64,000 nucleotides of DNA from Pseudomonas laurylsulfatiphila (GCF_002934665.1 NZ_NIRS01000001.1:992001-1056000), one strand, 5' to 3'. Counted from the first letter of the stretch, positions 8,631 through 18,228 are shown. Notes: generated by a model from the sequence alone, not told the origin. Made by a program: numbers and translations.

Positions 8631-9671
8631 ATGAAACCGCAGCCGATGCGCCTCGGCGATCTGTCGGTGGGCTTTGTTCATAGCCTGGCCGATGCCGTGC
8701 GCAGTCATGGTGTCGATCCGCAGCCACTGCTCGATCAATACGGCCTCGATACAGCGCGACTGAGCGAGGCCGGTGCCCGCCTGTCAATACCGCGCTACAT
8801 GCGCCTGGGCCACGGCGCCATCCAACTGACCGACAACCCGGCCCTTGGCTTGCGCATGGGGCAGCTCAGTCGCCTGAGCCAGGTCGGCCTCGCAGGGGTC
8901 ACCGCCGCCCAGGCACCCACAGTACGTGAAGCCGCGCGCTGCCTGATCCGCTTCGAAGCCTTGTACGGTTCCAATTATCGCGGCCAATCAAGCTTTCACG
9001 AAGACGCCCAGGGCGCCTGGCTGCGTTTCTATTCGATCAGCCCCTATAACGCCTACAACCGCTTCGTGGTGGATTCGATCATTGCGGGCTGGTTGCAGCA
9101 ATTATCCAGCGTCAGCGCCAGCCCGCTACGCGCCGAACGTATCGAGATCGAATTCGACGAACCCGATTACCGCGCGGCGTATGACGTCCTGGGTGACTGT
9201 CCGATCCAGTTTGGCAGCGAACGCAATCAACTGCGCTTGAACCTGGCAAGTCTCGCCCAGCGCAACCCCGAGCATTGCCCGAGCACCTGGCGGCATTTGC
9301 TGCAACTGTGTGAGCAGGAGCTGGAACAACTGACACGCACCCGCAGCCTGCGTGAGCGCATCATCGCGCTGCTGGGCCCCTTGCTCAATGGTGGCCGGGA
9401 GCCCGACCTGGAAGAAGTGGCGGCACGCCTGAAGCTGCCCACCTGGACCCTGCGCCGCAAACTTGCCGAGGAAGGCACGCAATTTCGCGCAATCCTCAAT
9501 GAAACCCGTCGCGATCTGGCCATGACCTACATACGCGACACCGAACTGGCGTTCGGGGAAATCGCCTACCTGCTGGGCTTTGCCTCAGCCGAAGCGTTTC
9601 AACGCGCATTCAAACGCTGGAACGGGCAGACACCCGGCGAATTTCGCCGCAGTCATCGCCAGTCCGCCTGA
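8631..9671 (+). CDS. AraC-family transcriptional regulator
   Basis: This 346-residue DNA-binding protein has the N-terminal ligand-binding domain of the arabinose-binding-like type (about residues 20-205) and a C-terminal double helix-turn-helix AraC domain (about 245-340). The second helix-turn-helix shows the usual signature: LAFGEIAYLLGFASAEAFQR followed by FKRWNGQTPGEFR. The layout matches regulators such as OruR/ArgR-like proteins of pseudomonads. It starts 3 bp after the nitrilase-fold gene, so the two are probably cotranscribed and may be functionally linked. The effector is unknown. Confidence 0.9.
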   Translation: MKPQPMRLGDLSVGFVHSLADAVRSHGVDPQPLLDQYGLDTARLSEAGARLSIPRYMRLGHGAIQLTDNPALGLRMGQLSRLSQVGLAGVTAAQAPTVREAARCLIRFEALYGSNYRGQSSFHEDAQGAWLRFYSISPYNAYNRFVVDSIIAGWLQQLSSVSASPLRAERIEIEFDEPDYRAAYDVLGDCPIQFGSERNQLRLNLASLAQRNPEHCPSTWRHLLQLCEQELEQLTRTRSLRERIIALLGPLLNGGREPDLEEVAARLKLPTWTLRRKLAEEGTQFRAILNETRRDLAMTYIRDTELAFGEIAYLLGFASAEAFQRAFKRWNGQTPGEFRRSHRQSA

Positions 9672-9674
9672 TGC

Positions 9675-9761
9675 CTACAGCTCGGTAGCGTCTTCCGCCG
9701 GCTCCAGCGGGTCCAGTTCGAAAGCCTGGTACTCGAGCAGTTCTTCTTGATAATCGTCCAT
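9675..9761 (-). CDS. 28-residue acidic mini-protein
   Basis: The frame runs from ATG at 9761 to TAG at 9675-9677. A very strong Shine-Dalgarno (GGGGGAA, then TCAAA before ATG) precedes it. The peptide starts MDDYQEELLEYQAFELDP and is extremely acidic, with about ten Asp/Glu residues and only one Tyr-Gln-rich patch. It is convergent with the AraC gene, with only 3 bp between the stops. I do not recognise a function. The strong ribosome site and biased composition argue for a translated gene. Confidence 0.6.
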   Translation of the reverse strand: MDDYQEELLEYQAFELDPLEPAEDATEL

Positions 9762-9924
9762 TTTTGATTCCCCCAACCCGTGTTGAAAAACGTCTGATCA
9801 AATGACCAATGCCTTGAGCATAAGGTGTCCGCATGAAAGAAAAATGACGCGGACACGACACTCCGTCGCTACTGAATAAAACGTAGCAGTTGGTCAGGAA
9901 TTTATCATTGGTTTTTTTCGCGGG

Positions 9925-9948
9925 AGGCCGCAGGACAGCGGCCTTGTT
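9925..9948 (+). terminator. Possible hairpin terminator
   Basis: AGGCCGC and GCGGCCT form a stem around a six-base loop, followed by TTGTTT. It may end plus-strand transcripts reading through from the AraC gene. Confidence 0.35.
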
Positions 9949-10016
9949 TGACGCGGATCAATCGATGCGCTCGCTACGGGATCGTGACTCCTTGGCCGAT
10001 CCCGTAACGCGAACAA

Positions 10017-10868
10017 TCACTGGCCGCTGACGGGCATCGCCGGAATCGCCTCGCTCGGCGGCGGCATGTCGGTCGGATTTGCCGGTGGCGTGATGGTTTC
10101 TACCGACGGTGCCGGATCCATGTTCTGAACCGGGGTAATGGGTGCCGCTTCAGGCGGCGGCATGACCGGCTCAGAGACCGTTGGGGCGGGTTCCACTGGA
10201 GCAGGTGCCGGGGTCGCCGGGGTTGGCTCTGCGGCCGGCGCAGTGGTCGCGGCGGGCGCCAGGGGAGCCGGTGCCACCTTGGCTTCAGGCATGCCCAGGT
10301 CTGTTTTCGGCTTTTCGGTGATGTGCGCAGCCTTTTTCGCTTCCGGCGGCAGGAACAGCTCGACCAGTGCGAAGAAACGCTCGTAGAACTTGGCAGACGA
10401 TACGGTTTCGCTGGCGACCTTGACCATCGAGTCGTCAGAGGAACCGATCGGCATCGACACGGAACCCAGCACACCCACACCAAGACTGGCGGAGTTGTTG
10501 GTTTTCTTCAGCGCATAACGATCCTGCAGGGCGTTGGCGAACACGGTCGCGTGGTGCCCTTCGCTACCATCATCGGCACACACCACACTGAAACTGATCT
10601 CCATGTGGTTCTCGCCGGTCTGCTGGAAGCTCTTGTGACCGCTGACCAGCTTCGGATCGTTGCTGGTGATGATGTAGCCCTGACTCAACAAGGCGCGGCG
10701 AGCCGCTTCGCAACTCTGGGTATCGGTGACCGGGTAATTGCGGGAAAACGTTCCGGAATCGTCGAAGTTCTCATGCTCGTAGATGGCGCTTTTGTTCGAT
10801 GAACAGCCAGCCGCTGTGACGAGCACGGCTGCCAGCCCGACAACCCGCATGGGAAGTGATTTAAACAT
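10017..10868 (-). CDS. DUF2242-type lipoprotein with proline-rich tail
   Basis: The 283-residue protein begins with a signal sequence ending in the lipobox TAAGCSS, so it should be lipid-anchored in the envelope. The middle (residues about 25-170) matches what I remember of the DUF2242 family, with features such as FDDSGTFSRNYP and a conserved Cys in SCEAARRALL. The C-terminal 110 residues are low-complexity Pro/Ala (PAPAPVEPAP and similar), probably a disordered spacer to the cell wall. The function is not known. It stands alone, ahead of the ppiD terminator region. Confidence 0.75.
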   Translation of the reverse strand: MFKSLPMRVVGLAAVLVTAAGCSSNKSAIYEHENFDDSGTFSRNYPVTDTQSCEAARRALLSQGYIITSNDPKLVSGHKSFQQTGENHMEISFSVVCADDGSEGHHATVFANALQDRYALKKTNNSASLGVGVLGSVSMPIGSSDDSMVKVASETVSSAKFYERFFALVELFLPPEAKKAAHITEKPKTDLGMPEAKVAPAPLAPAATTAPAAEPTPATPAPAPVEPAPTVSEPVMPPPEAAPITPVQNMDPAPSVETITPPANPTDMPPPSEAIPAMPVSGQ

Positions 10869-11013
10869 TGAACATCCTGAGGAAAACGGTTCGGGGCGTA
10901 TTGTGCAACAGATCGATGCTTAGCGGAGCATCGATCGTGTCTTAAAACGGTTACAGGCTGATTGACCCCAGTTTTGCGTAAACGTCACCGCGGCAAATGA
11001 CGTACGGCCAAAC

Positions 11014-11043
11014 AAAAAGACCCCGGCGTTTCGGCCGGGGTCT
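11014..11043 (-). terminator. Rho-independent terminator of ppiD
   Basis: On the minus strand a GACCCCGGC/GCCGGGGTC stem with a short loop is followed by TTTTT, just after the ppiD stop. Confidence 0.85.
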
Positions 11044-11071
11044 CCTGTGTCGCGCTAAACCTGGTCAGGCA

Positions 11072-12943
11072 TCAGTACTTCTTGATGTCCGCCTGGCTTT
11101 CCAGCTGCTTGCGATACGCCGCAAAGTCTTGCTGGCCGATGCGCGACGCGAGGTAGCGACGGTACTGCGCTTTCTCTTCATCGGTAGGCGCCGCGGCTTC
11201 GTTCACGCCATTGAGGCGCACGATCATCAGGCTGCCATCCGCCAGCGTCACGCTGGTGAAGGTCGGCTTGTCCTTGGCCGCCGGCTTCGCCATGCGGAAC
11301 AGCGCTTGCAGCACGGCAGGATCAACCCCTTCCTGAGCGCGAGTCGCCGCCTCGGTGACTTTCCAGGCCTGGCCGTCGACGGCCTGATCCAGCGGGGTCT
11401 TGCCATCGCGCAGGTTGGCGATCAAGGCTTCAGCCTTGGTCTTGGCATCGGCGCTGGCGTGTTCCTTGGCCAATTGCACGCGGATGGCCGCATCAACGCT
11501 TTCCAGCGGCAGCTGCGAAGGCTTCAGGTGCTCCTTGGCACGCACCACGACCACGGTTTCCGGATCGAGCTCGATGGCGGTGCTGTTCGCACCCTCATCC
11601 AGGACTTCCGGGCTGAACGCGGCAGTGATCACGGCACGGTTGGCTGCAATACCCTCACCGCCTTCGCGGCCGAACGGCTTGGACGTGTGTACGGTCAGTT
11701 TCAGGTCCTGCGCCGGCTGAGCCAGATCGGACGCTTCGAACGAGGCGTCTTCCAGTTGCTTGCTCGCCTCAACGAAACGCTGCTCGACCTGCTGGGTTTT
11801 CAGACCACGGGTCAGCTTGTCTTTCAGGCTGGCGAAGGTTGGCACTTCAGGTGCTTCCACACCCAACAGCTTGATCAGGTGGAAACCGAAGTCGGTGCGA
11901 ACCGGCCCCGAAACCTGGTCCTTGGCCAACGAATACAGGGCTTTTTCGAACGCCGGGTCGTAGACGCCAGGACCGGCATAACCCAGGTCACCGCCGTTGT
12001 TCGCCGAACCCGGATCCTGGGAGAACTCCTTGGCCAGCGCCTCGAACTGCTCGCCCTTGGCCAGACGGGCCTGGATCTCTTCGATCTTCGCCTTGGCTTG
12101 TGCCTCGGTGGTCTTGTCGTTCACTTCAATCAGAATGTGCGCAGCCCGGCGTTGCTCGGACAGGTTCGCGATTTCTTTCTGATAGGCCGCTTGCAAGTCT
12201 TCGTCGTTGACGCTGACCTGGTCGAAGAAGGAAGCCTTCTTCAACTCGAGGTAATCGATGACCACCTGATCCGGCGTCATGAATTCCTTGGCGTGCTCGT
12301 CGTAATAGGCCTTGACCTCTTCGTCGGTCAGCTTCACAGCCGCCGGGTCAGCCTTGATGTTCAGCGAAGCGAAATCGCGGGTCTGCTTTTCCAGACGGGC
12401 AAATGCCAGCACCTGCGCATCGGTCACGAAACCGCTACCGGCCAGACCGGCACGCAGCTGGCCAATCAGCATTTCCTGAGCCAGCATCTGGCGGAATTGC
12501 ATGCGGGTATAGCCAAGCTGGCGAATCACCTGGTCGAAACGCTCGGAGCTGAACTTGCCATCAACCTGAAATTCCGGTGTTTGCAGGATGACCTGATCAA
12601 GTGCCGCTTCGGAAAAGGCAAACTTCGATTGCTCTGCGCCTTGCAGCAGCAGCTTGCGATCGATCAGGCCCTTCAGAGCCGATTCGCGCAACATTTTTTC
12701 ATCCAGCAAGGAAGCATCGAAATCCTTGCCCAGCTGTTGCATGAGCTGGCGGCGTTGCATATCGACCGCCTGGCTCAGCTCGTTCTGGCTGATTTCATCG
12801 CCGTTGACCTTGGCCGCATCATTACTGTGCGACGTGGCCTTGAAAATGGCGTCGAAACCGGTCAAGGCCATCAGAACAACGATGACCCCGATAATAGTCT
12901 TGGCAATCCAGCCTTGTGAATTGTCCCTGATATTCTGCAGCAT
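11072..12943 (-). CDS. ppiD: Periplasmic chaperone / peptidyl-prolyl isomerase PpiD
   Basis: This 623-residue inner-membrane-anchored folding factor helps outer-membrane and secreted proteins leaving the Sec translocon. It has one N-terminal transmembrane helix (residues about 14-33, IAKTIIGVIVVLMALTGF), a SurA-N-like chaperone domain, then a parvulin domain with the usual RRAAHILIEV and GGDLGYAGPGVYDPAFE blocks (about 265-360), followed by the second PpiC-like region. The start MLQNIRDNSQGW is the typical PpiD N-terminus. The position next to hupB and lon is the conserved gamma-proteobacterial arrangement. Confidence 0.95.
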   Translation of the reverse strand: MLQNIRDNSQGWIAKTIIGVIVVLMALTGFDAIFKATSHSNDAAKVNGDEISQNELSQAVDMQRRQLMQQLGKDFDASLLDEKMLRESALKGLIDRKLLLQGAEQSKFAFSEAALDQVILQTPEFQVDGKFSSERFDQVIRQLGYTRMQFRQMLAQEMLIGQLRAGLAGSGFVTDAQVLAFARLEKQTRDFASLNIKADPAAVKLTDEEVKAYYDEHAKEFMTPDQVVIDYLELKKASFFDQVSVNDEDLQAAYQKEIANLSEQRRAAHILIEVNDKTTEAQAKAKIEEIQARLAKGEQFEALAKEFSQDPGSANNGGDLGYAGPGVYDPAFEKALYSLAKDQVSGPVRTDFGFHLIKLLGVEAPEVPTFASLKDKLTRGLKTQQVEQRFVEASKQLEDASFEASDLAQPAQDLKLTVHTSKPFGREGGEGIAANRAVITAAFSPEVLDEGANSTAIELDPETVVVVRAKEHLKPSQLPLESVDAAIRVQLAKEHASADAKTKAEALIANLRDGKTPLDQAVDGQAWKVTEAATRAQEGVDPAVLQALFRMAKPAAKDKPTFTSVTLADGSLMIVRLNGVNEAAAPTDEEKAQYRRYLASRIGQQDFAAYRKQLESQADIKKY

Positions 12944-13003
12944 ACGTCCCCCAGAAACGGTTGAACTTCAAAATTAGGCAACCGTGGAGCGTGGGTAGAA
13001 TCC

Positions 13004-13038
13004 GGATAGAAGAAAGGCGCATCCGAGGATGCGCCTTC
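13004..13038 (-). terminator. Terminator downstream of hupB / tRNA-like relic
   Basis: An 11-bp perfect stem (AAGGCGCATCC with its complement) closed by a 3-base loop, followed on the minus strand by a T-rich tract (TTTCTTCT). Confidence 0.75.
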
Positions 13039-13045
13039 TCGTAAC

Positions 13046-13123
13046 TGGCGGAGCGGATCAAGGACTCGAACTGGCGACCCTTGGTGTCTTGAACCGGCGA
13101 CCTGCAGTCAGGACTGCCGCTCC
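13046..13123 (-). pseudogene. tRNA-Asp-like relic
   Basis: Read on the minus strand, this 78-nt stretch begins GGAGCGG and ends CCGCTCC-G-CCA, a perfect 7-bp acceptor stem with an encoded CCA. It keeps the GGGTCGC and GTTCGAGTCC segments typical of Pseudomonas tRNA-Asp. The D-arm and anticodon arm are scrambled and no proper anticodon loop with GTC can be drawn, nor does the T-stem close normally. It is best read as a decayed tRNA gene, or less likely as a tRNA-like structure with another role. Confidence 0.5.
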
Positions 13124-13176
13124 GCTGCCAAGTCAGGCATGACCCCGACCCGGATGGGTAAAAACCTGAATCGAAC

Positions 13177-13449
13177 TTAGTTGACAGCTTCTTTCAGTGC
13201 TTTACCGGCTTTGAAACCTGGTTTTTTGGCTGCTGCGATTTCCAGCGTCTTACCGGTCTGTGGGTTACGACCGATGCGAGCTGGACGATCGGTAACGGAG
13301 AAAGTACCGAAACCAACCAGAACAACAGAGTCGCCAGCCTTGAGAGCGCCAGTGACGGATTCGATTACAGCGTCCAGCGCACGGCCAGCAGCAGCTTTCG
13401 GGATATCAGCGGATGCAGCGATAGCATCAATCAGTTCCGACTTGTTCAC
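13177..13449 (-). CDS. hupB: DNA-binding protein HU-beta
   Basis: This 90-residue nucleoid protein bends and compacts DNA as a dimer. The sequence is typical: [21 protein letters not shown], the GFGTFSV turn, and the DNA-binding arm [15 protein letters not shown], ending with the [12 protein letters not shown] tail. It lies between ppiD and lon as in other pseudomonads. A well-matched sigma-70 promoter is visible upstream at 13546-13574, so it has its own transcript, ending at the hairpin near 13020. Confidence 0.98.
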   Translation of the reverse strand: MNKSELIDAIAASADIPKAAAGRALDAVIESVTGALKAGDSVVLVGFGTFSVTDRPARIGRNPQTGKTLEIAAAKKPGFKAGKALKEAVN

Positions 13450-13545
13450 TCTAAGTCCCCTTATATCTATTTGAGTATGATTCTAAGTTTTTTTGGTGAA
13501 AGCATAAACGAGTGCTGAATGGCCTACAGACACTTAAGAGCCGCT

Positions 13546-13574
13546 TTATAACAAGGGCTCTAAAAAACTGTCAA
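13546..13574 (-). promoter_or_regulatory. Sigma-70 promoter of hupB
   Basis: On the minus strand, TTGACA (13569-13574) and TTATAA (13546-13551) are separated by 17 bp, about 100 bp before the hupB start. A GAGCCC/GGGCTC inverted repeat overlaps the -10 region. Confidence 0.75.
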
Positions 13575-13599
13575 GGAAGCCCCCCCAGGCAAATACGTA

Positions 13600-15996
13600 C
13601 TAATGCGTGCTAATTCTTTCCTTAGAATCCGCGTCGCGTTTCTCATCCTTCGCGACTATCTCCGGAGCCACGTCCGGCAAGGGCTCCGGCGCGTATTGCA
13701 ACGCAATTTGCAGGACCTCGTCAATCCATTTAACCGGTTTAATCTGTAGATCCTGCTTGATATTGTCCGGAATCTCTTTGAGATCGCGCACATTCTCTTC
13801 AGGAATGATCACTGTCTTGATTCCGCCACGATGGGCCGCCAGCAGTTTTTCTTTCAAGCCGCCAATGGCCAGCACCTGGCCACGCAAGGTGATTTCGCCG
13901 GTCATGGCGACATCCGCGCGCACCGGAATGCCGGTCAATGCCGAAACCAGGGCCGTGCACATGCCCACGCCTGCGCTAGGGCCGTCTTTCGGGGTCGCCC
14001 CTTCCGGCATATGGATGTGCGTGTCGCGCTTCTCATGGAAGTCCAGGGGAATGCCCAGGCTCTTCGCCCGACTGCGAACAACGGTCAACGCGGCCGTGAT
14101 CGACTCGACCATCACATCACCCAGGGAACCGGTCTTGATCAACTGGCCCTTGCCCGGTACCACAGCGGCTTCGATGGTCAGCAGTTCGCCACCCACCTGA
14201 GTCCACGCCAGCCCGGTCACCTGACCGATCTGATCCTGCTGCTCGGCCAGGCCATAGCGGAATTTACGCACGCCCAGGAAGTGCTCCAGCATGTCTGCGG
14301 TGACCTTCACCGAGAAGCGTTTTTCCAGCGCATGCTCCTTGACGGCCTTGCGGCAAACCTTGGCAATCTGCCGCTCAAGGCCACGCACACCGGCTTCACG
14401 GGTGTAGTAGCGAATGATGTCGCGAATCGCTTCGGCGTCGAATTCCAGCTCGCCTTTTTTCAAACCGTTGGCAGTGATCTGCTTCGGCGAAAGGTACTTC
14501 ACAGCGATGTTGATCTTCTCGTCTTCGGTGTAGCCCGGCAGACGGATCACCTCCATCCGGTCGAGCAGCGCCGGCGGAATGTTCATCGAGTTCGAGGTGC
14601 ACAGGAACATCACATCGGACAGGTCGTAATCGACTTCCAGATAGTGATCGTTGAAGTTGTGGTTCTGCTCAGGATCGAGCACTTCCAGCAACGCCGACGC
14701 CGGATCGCCGCGCATGTCGCTGCCCATTTTGTCGATTTCATCGAGCAGGAACAGCGGGTTGCGCACGCCCACTTTTGTCATCTTTTGAATCAATCTTCCT
14801 GGCATCGAACCGATGTAAGTACGGCGATGACCACGAATTTCCGCCTCGTCACGCACACCACCGAGGGCCATGCGCACGAACTTGCGGTTGGTGGCATGCG
14901 CAATCGACTCCGCCAGGGACGTTTTACCCACCCCGGGAGGACCGACCAGGCACAGCACGGGACCACGAATCTTCTTCACGCGCTTTTGCACGGCGAGGTA
15001 TTCGAGGATACGTTCTTTGACTTCTTCGAGGCCATAGTGGTCGGCATCCAGAATGTCTTCGGCACGCGCCAGATCCAGGCGCACCTTGCTCTGGGCCTTC
15101 CACGGCACCTGAACCAGCCAGTCGATGTACGAACGCACCACGGTCGCTTCCGCGGACATCGGTGACATCTGCTTGAGCTTGTTCAGTTCGGCCGTCGCCT
15201 TGGCCAGGGCATCTTTGGGCAGGCCGGCGGCATCGATACGCTTTTTCAGCTCTTCGACTTCATTGTGACCTTCATCACTGTCGCCGAGCTCTTTCTGAAT
15301 GGCCTTCATCTGCTCATTCAGGTAGTACTCGCGCTGGCTGCGCTCCATTTGTTTCTTGACGCGGCCGCGGATGCGTTTTTCGACTTGCAACAGATCGATC
15401 TCGGCATCGAGCAACGCCAGAACGTGCTCGACCCGGGCCGACAGATCGATGATTTCGAGGATTTCCTGCTTCTGCTCGATCTTCAGGGCCATGTGCGCGG
15501 CCATGGTGTCCACCAGGCGGCCTGGCTCATCGATGCTGTTGAGCGACGAGAGGACTTCAGCCGGGACTTTCTTGCCCAACTGCACGTATTGTTCGAACTG
15601 CGACAGCAGGCTGCGAACGAACACTTCCGACTCGCGCTCTGGTGCGTCAACTTCGTCGATCAGGGAGACTTCGGCACGGCAGTGGCCGTCCACTTCGCTG
15701 AAGCGCTCAACGGCGCCCCGCTGCTCACCTTCGACCAGGACCTTGACCGTGCCGTCAGGCAGCTTCAGCAGCTGCAGAACGGTGGCAATCGTACCAACGC
15801 GATACAGGGCATCTTCACCAGGATCGTCGTCAGCCGGGTTTCTCTGGGCCAGCAGAAGAATCTGCTTGTCACCCGTCATCGCAGCCTCGAGGGCTTCGAT
15901 GGATTTCTCGCGCCCCACGAACAGCGGGATAACCATGTGCGGATAAACCACGACATCACGCAATGGCAGGAGAGGCAATTCGATGGTGGTCTTCAT
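13600..15996 (-). CDS. lon: ATP-dependent protease Lon
   Basis: This 798-residue cytoplasmic AAA+ serine protease degrades misfolded and regulatory proteins. It has the N-terminal LON substrate-binding domain (PLLPLRDVVVYPHMVIPLFVGR), a coiled-coil region, the AAA+ module with Walker A GPPGVGKTS and Walker B LFLLDEIDK, and the C-terminal protease domain with PKDGPSAG (catalytic Ser near 674) and the dyad Lys in GGLKEKLLAAH. The start MKTTIELPLL at 15996 is preceded by GAGGCG and gives the usual length; a 37-residue upstream extension is unlikely. The upstream region holds a possible heat-shock promoter. Confidence 0.97.
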   Translation of the reverse strand: MKTTIELPLLPLRDVVVYPHMVIPLFVGREKSIEALEAAMTGDKQILLLAQRNPADDDPGEDALYRVGTIATVLQLLKLPDGTVKVLVEGEQRGAVERFSEVDGHCRAEVSLIDEVDAPERESEVFVRSLLSQFEQYVQLGKKVPAEVLSSLNSIDEPGRLVDTMAAHMALKIEQKQEILEIIDLSARVEHVLALLDAEIDLLQVEKRIRGRVKKQMERSQREYYLNEQMKAIQKELGDSDEGHNEVEELKKRIDAAGLPKDALAKATAELNKLKQMSPMSAEATVVRSYIDWLVQVPWKAQSKVRLDLARAEDILDADHYGLEEVKERILEYLAVQKRVKKIRGPVLCLVGPPGVGKTSLAESIAHATNRKFVRMALGGVRDEAEIRGHRRTYIGSMPGRLIQKMTKVGVRNPLFLLDEIDKMGSDMRGDPASALLEVLDPEQNHNFNDHYLEVDYDLSDVMFLCTSNSMNIPPALLDRMEVIRLPGYTEDEKINIAVKYLSPKQITANGLKKGELEFDAEAIRDIIRYYTREAGVRGLERQIAKVCRKAVKEHALEKRFSVKVTADMLEHFLGVRKFRYGLAEQQDQIGQVTGLAWTQVGGELLTIEAAVVPGKGQLIKTGSLGDVMVESITAALTVVRSRAKSLGIPLDFHEKRDTHIHMPEGATPKDGPSAGVGMCTALVSALTGIPVRADVAMTGEITLRGQVLAIGGLKEKLLAAHRGGIKTVIIPEENVRDLKEIPDNIKQDLQIKPVKWIDEVLQIALQYAPEPLPDVAPEIVAKDEKRDADSKERISTH

Positions 15997-16054
15997 GATT
16001 TCGCCTCTACGGCGGCCGTAAGGCCGTAAACAGATGGAAGTAAGCTTGAAACCA

Positions 16055-16083
16055 AGATGGGGGCTGCCTTGAAAAAAAACAAG
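16055..16083 (-). promoter_or_regulatory. Possible sigma-32 heat-shock promoter of lon
   Basis: On the minus strand, CTTGTT is followed after 15 bp by CCCCATCT, which matches the sigma-32 -10 consensus CCCCATNT; the -35 (consensus CTTGAA) matches at four positions. It lies about 60 bp before the lon start. Heat-shock control of lon is established in E. coli. Confidence 0.45.
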
Positions 16084-16111
16084 CGCAAAGACAGTGTTAT
16101 AACGCACTAAA

Positions 16112-16138
16112 AGAAAAGGGGCCCGAAGGCCCCTTCTT
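16112..16138 (-). terminator. Rho-independent terminator of clpX
   Basis: An AAGGGGCC/GGCCCCTT stem with a TTCG-type loop, followed on the minus strand by TTTTCTT, 20 bp after the clpX stop. Confidence 0.8.
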
Positions 16139-16157
16139 TGTTCAAGCTGCGTGACGC

Positions 16158-17441
16158 TTAGGCGTCTGGCGCGGCCTTGGCGGTCGGCTCACTGTTTTCA
16201 TAGATATACAGTGGCTTGGACTTGCCTTCTATCACGCTTTCATCGATCACTACTTTGCTCACCTCGGATTGCGAGGGGATTTCATACATAGTGTCGAGCA
16301 ATACACCTTCGAGAATCGAACGCAGGCCACGGGCACCGGTTTTACGCTCCAGGGCACGCTTGGCGACCGATTTCAGAGCGTCGGAACGGAATTCCAGATC
16401 AACGCCTTCCATCTCGAACAGCTTGGCATACTGCTTGGTCAGAGCATTTTTCGGCTCGGTGAGGATCTGCATCAACGCAGCCTCGTCAAGCTCGTCCAGC
16501 GTCGCAAGTACCGGCAGACGACCGACGAATTCCGGGATCAGACCGAACTTGACCAGATCGTCAGGCTCGACTTCACGCAGGGACTCACCGACTTTCTTGC
16601 CCTCTTCCTTGCTGCGCACTTCTGCGTTGAACCCGATACCGCCCTTGGTGGAACGGTTTTGAATAACCTTTTCCAGACCGGAGAACGCACCGCCGCAGAT
16701 GAACAGGATGTTACGGGTGTCGACCTGAAGGAATTCCTGCTGCGGATGCTTGCGACCACCTTGAGGCGGAACGGAAGCGACCGTGCCTTCGATCAACTTG
16801 AGCAGGGCCTGCTGCACGCCTTCACCGGAAACGTCCCGGGTGATCGACGGGTTGTCGGATTTGCGCGAAATCTTGTCGATTTCATCGATGTAGACAATGC
16901 CCATCTGGGCTTTTTCCACATCGTAATCGCATTTCTGCAGCAGCTTCTGAATGATGTTCTCGACATCTTCACCCACGTAACCCGCCTCGGTGAGGGTGGT
17001 TGCGTCGGCGATGGTGAACGGAACGTTCAGCAAGCGGGCCAGGGTTTCGGCAAGCAGGGTCTTACCCGAGCCTGTCGGGCCGATCAGCAGGATGTTGCTC
17101 TTGCCGAGTTCGACGTCGTCATTCTTTTTGTCACGCTGATTCAGGCGCTTGTAGTGGTTGTACACCGCTACGGCCAGAACCTTTTTCGCACGCTCCTGAC
17201 CAATCACATACTGATCAAGGATGCCGCTGATTTCTTTAGGCGAAGGCAATTTATGCGCGCTGCTTTCGGCCTGTGCTTCCTGCACCTCCTCGCGGATGAT
17301 GTCATTGCACAGGTCGACGCACTCGTCGCAGATAAAGACCGAGGGGCCGGCAATCAATTTGCGCACTTCATGCTGGCTTTTGCCACAGAAGGAGCAATAG
17401 AGCAGCTTGCCGTTGTCCTCGCCGTTGCGGGTGTCAGTCAT
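16158..17441 (-). CDS. clpX: ClpXP protease ATP-binding subunit ClpX
   Basis: This 427-residue AAA+ unfoldase feeds substrates into ClpP. The N-terminal zinc-binding domain has [11 protein letters not shown] and CDECVDLC (two Cys pairs), followed by Walker A GPTGSGKT, Walker [11 protein letters not shown], the pore loop within [11 protein letters not shown], the sensor/RKH-type [10 protein letters not shown] region, and the IGF-type ClpP-contact loop GGIGF. The start MTDTRNGED at 17441 is the conserved one. The clpP-clpX order on the minus strand, 112 bp apart, is standard. Confidence 0.97.
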   Translation of the reverse strand: MTDTRNGEDNGKLLYCSFCGKSQHEVRKLIAGPSVFICDECVDLCNDIIREEVQEAQAESSAHKLPSPKEISGILDQYVIGQERAKKVLAVAVYNHYKRLNQRDKKNDDVELGKSNILLIGPTGSGKTLLAETLARLLNVPFTIADATTLTEAGYVGEDVENIIQKLLQKCDYDVEKAQMGIVYIDEIDKISRKSDNPSITRDVSGEGVQQALLKLIEGTVASVPPQGGRKHPQQEFLQVDTRNILFICGGAFSGLEKVIQNRSTKGGIGFNAEVRSKEEGKKVGESLREVEPDDLVKFGLIPEFVGRLPVLATLDELDEAALMQILTEPKNALTKQYAKLFEMEGVDLEFRSDALKSVAKRALERKTGARGLRSILEGVLLDTMYEIPSQSEVSKVVIDESVIEGKSKPLYIYENSEPTAKAAPDA

Positions 17442-17553
17442 TCGTTCGATCCAAATCCGATAGGCTTGCAACACAAGATGAAGGCTATTGCGGGCTTTTT
17501 CAAGCCCGCAGGTGATCGGACCCGCCGACCAACCTTATTTTGAGCTGCTTATT

Positions 17554-18189
17554 TTAAGCAGGGCGCTGACTGATCACTTCGTCGATCAACCCGTACTCAC
17601 GTGCGGCTTCCGCACTCATGAAATTGTCGCGGTTGGTATCGCGCTCGATTTCTTCAAGCGTGCGCCCGCTGTGCTTGGCCATCAGCGTGTTGAGACGCTC
17701 ACGAATGAAGAGGATTTCCTTGGCGTGGATTTCGATATCCGACGCCTGGCCCTGGAAACCGCCCAGTGGCTGGTGAATCATCACACGCGAGTTCGGCAGG
17801 CAGTAACGCTTGCCCTGGGCACCCGCCGTCAGCAGGAACGCGCCCATGCTGCACGCCTGACCGATACAGGTGGTCGACACATTGGGCTTGATGAACTGCA
17901 TGGTGTCGTAGATCGACATGCCCGCCGTCACCGAACCGCCCGGGGAGTTGATATAGAGATGGATGTCCTTGTCCGGGTTTTCCGCTTCAAGGAACAGCAG
18001 TTGCGCACAGATCAGGTTGGCCATGTAGTCCTCTACCGGGCCAACCAGAAAGATCACTCGCTCCTTGAGCAGGCGCGAGTAGATGTCGTAGGCGCGCTCG
18101 CCACGAGCGGACTGCTCGACAACCATCGGGACCAGGCCGCCTGCGGCCTGGATATCAGAGTTCTGCTGAATATACGAATTACGGAACAT
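17554..18189 (-). CDS. clpP: ClpP serine protease subunit (housekeeping)
   Basis: This 211-residue subunit forms the tetradecameric barrel of ClpXP. The catalytic triad is visible: Ser114 in [11 protein letters not shown], His139 in [10 protein letters not shown] and Asp near 188 in [11 protein letters not shown] short propeptide precedes [21 protein letters not shown]. The gene lies between tig and clpX, as in nearly all gamma-proteobacteria. Confidence 0.97.
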   Translation of the reverse strand: MFRNSYIQQNSDIQAAGGLVPMVVEQSARGERAYDIYSRLLKERVIFLVGPVEDYMANLICAQLLFLEAENPDKDIHLYINSPGGSVTAGMSIYDTMQFIKPNVSTTCIGQACSMGAFLLTAGAQGKRYCLPNSRVMIHQPLGGFQGQASDIEIHAKEILFIRERLNTLMAKHSGRTLEEIERDTNRDNFMSAEAAREYGLIDEVISQRPA

Positions 18190-18228
18190 GCTCTGCAGTC
18201 ACTCCCAAATAGTTATGTCTTGAATACG

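Noticed and set aside
8631..9671. AraC-type protein as the regulator of the steroid modules
   Set aside because: It is over 30 kb away, has no module upstream and is coupled to an unrelated gene; nothing links it to the steroid genes.
10997..12919. 640-codon plus-strand frame opposite ppiD
   Set aside because: Antisense shadow of a clear PpiD gene, with His/Leu/Arg-biased composition typical of such shadows.
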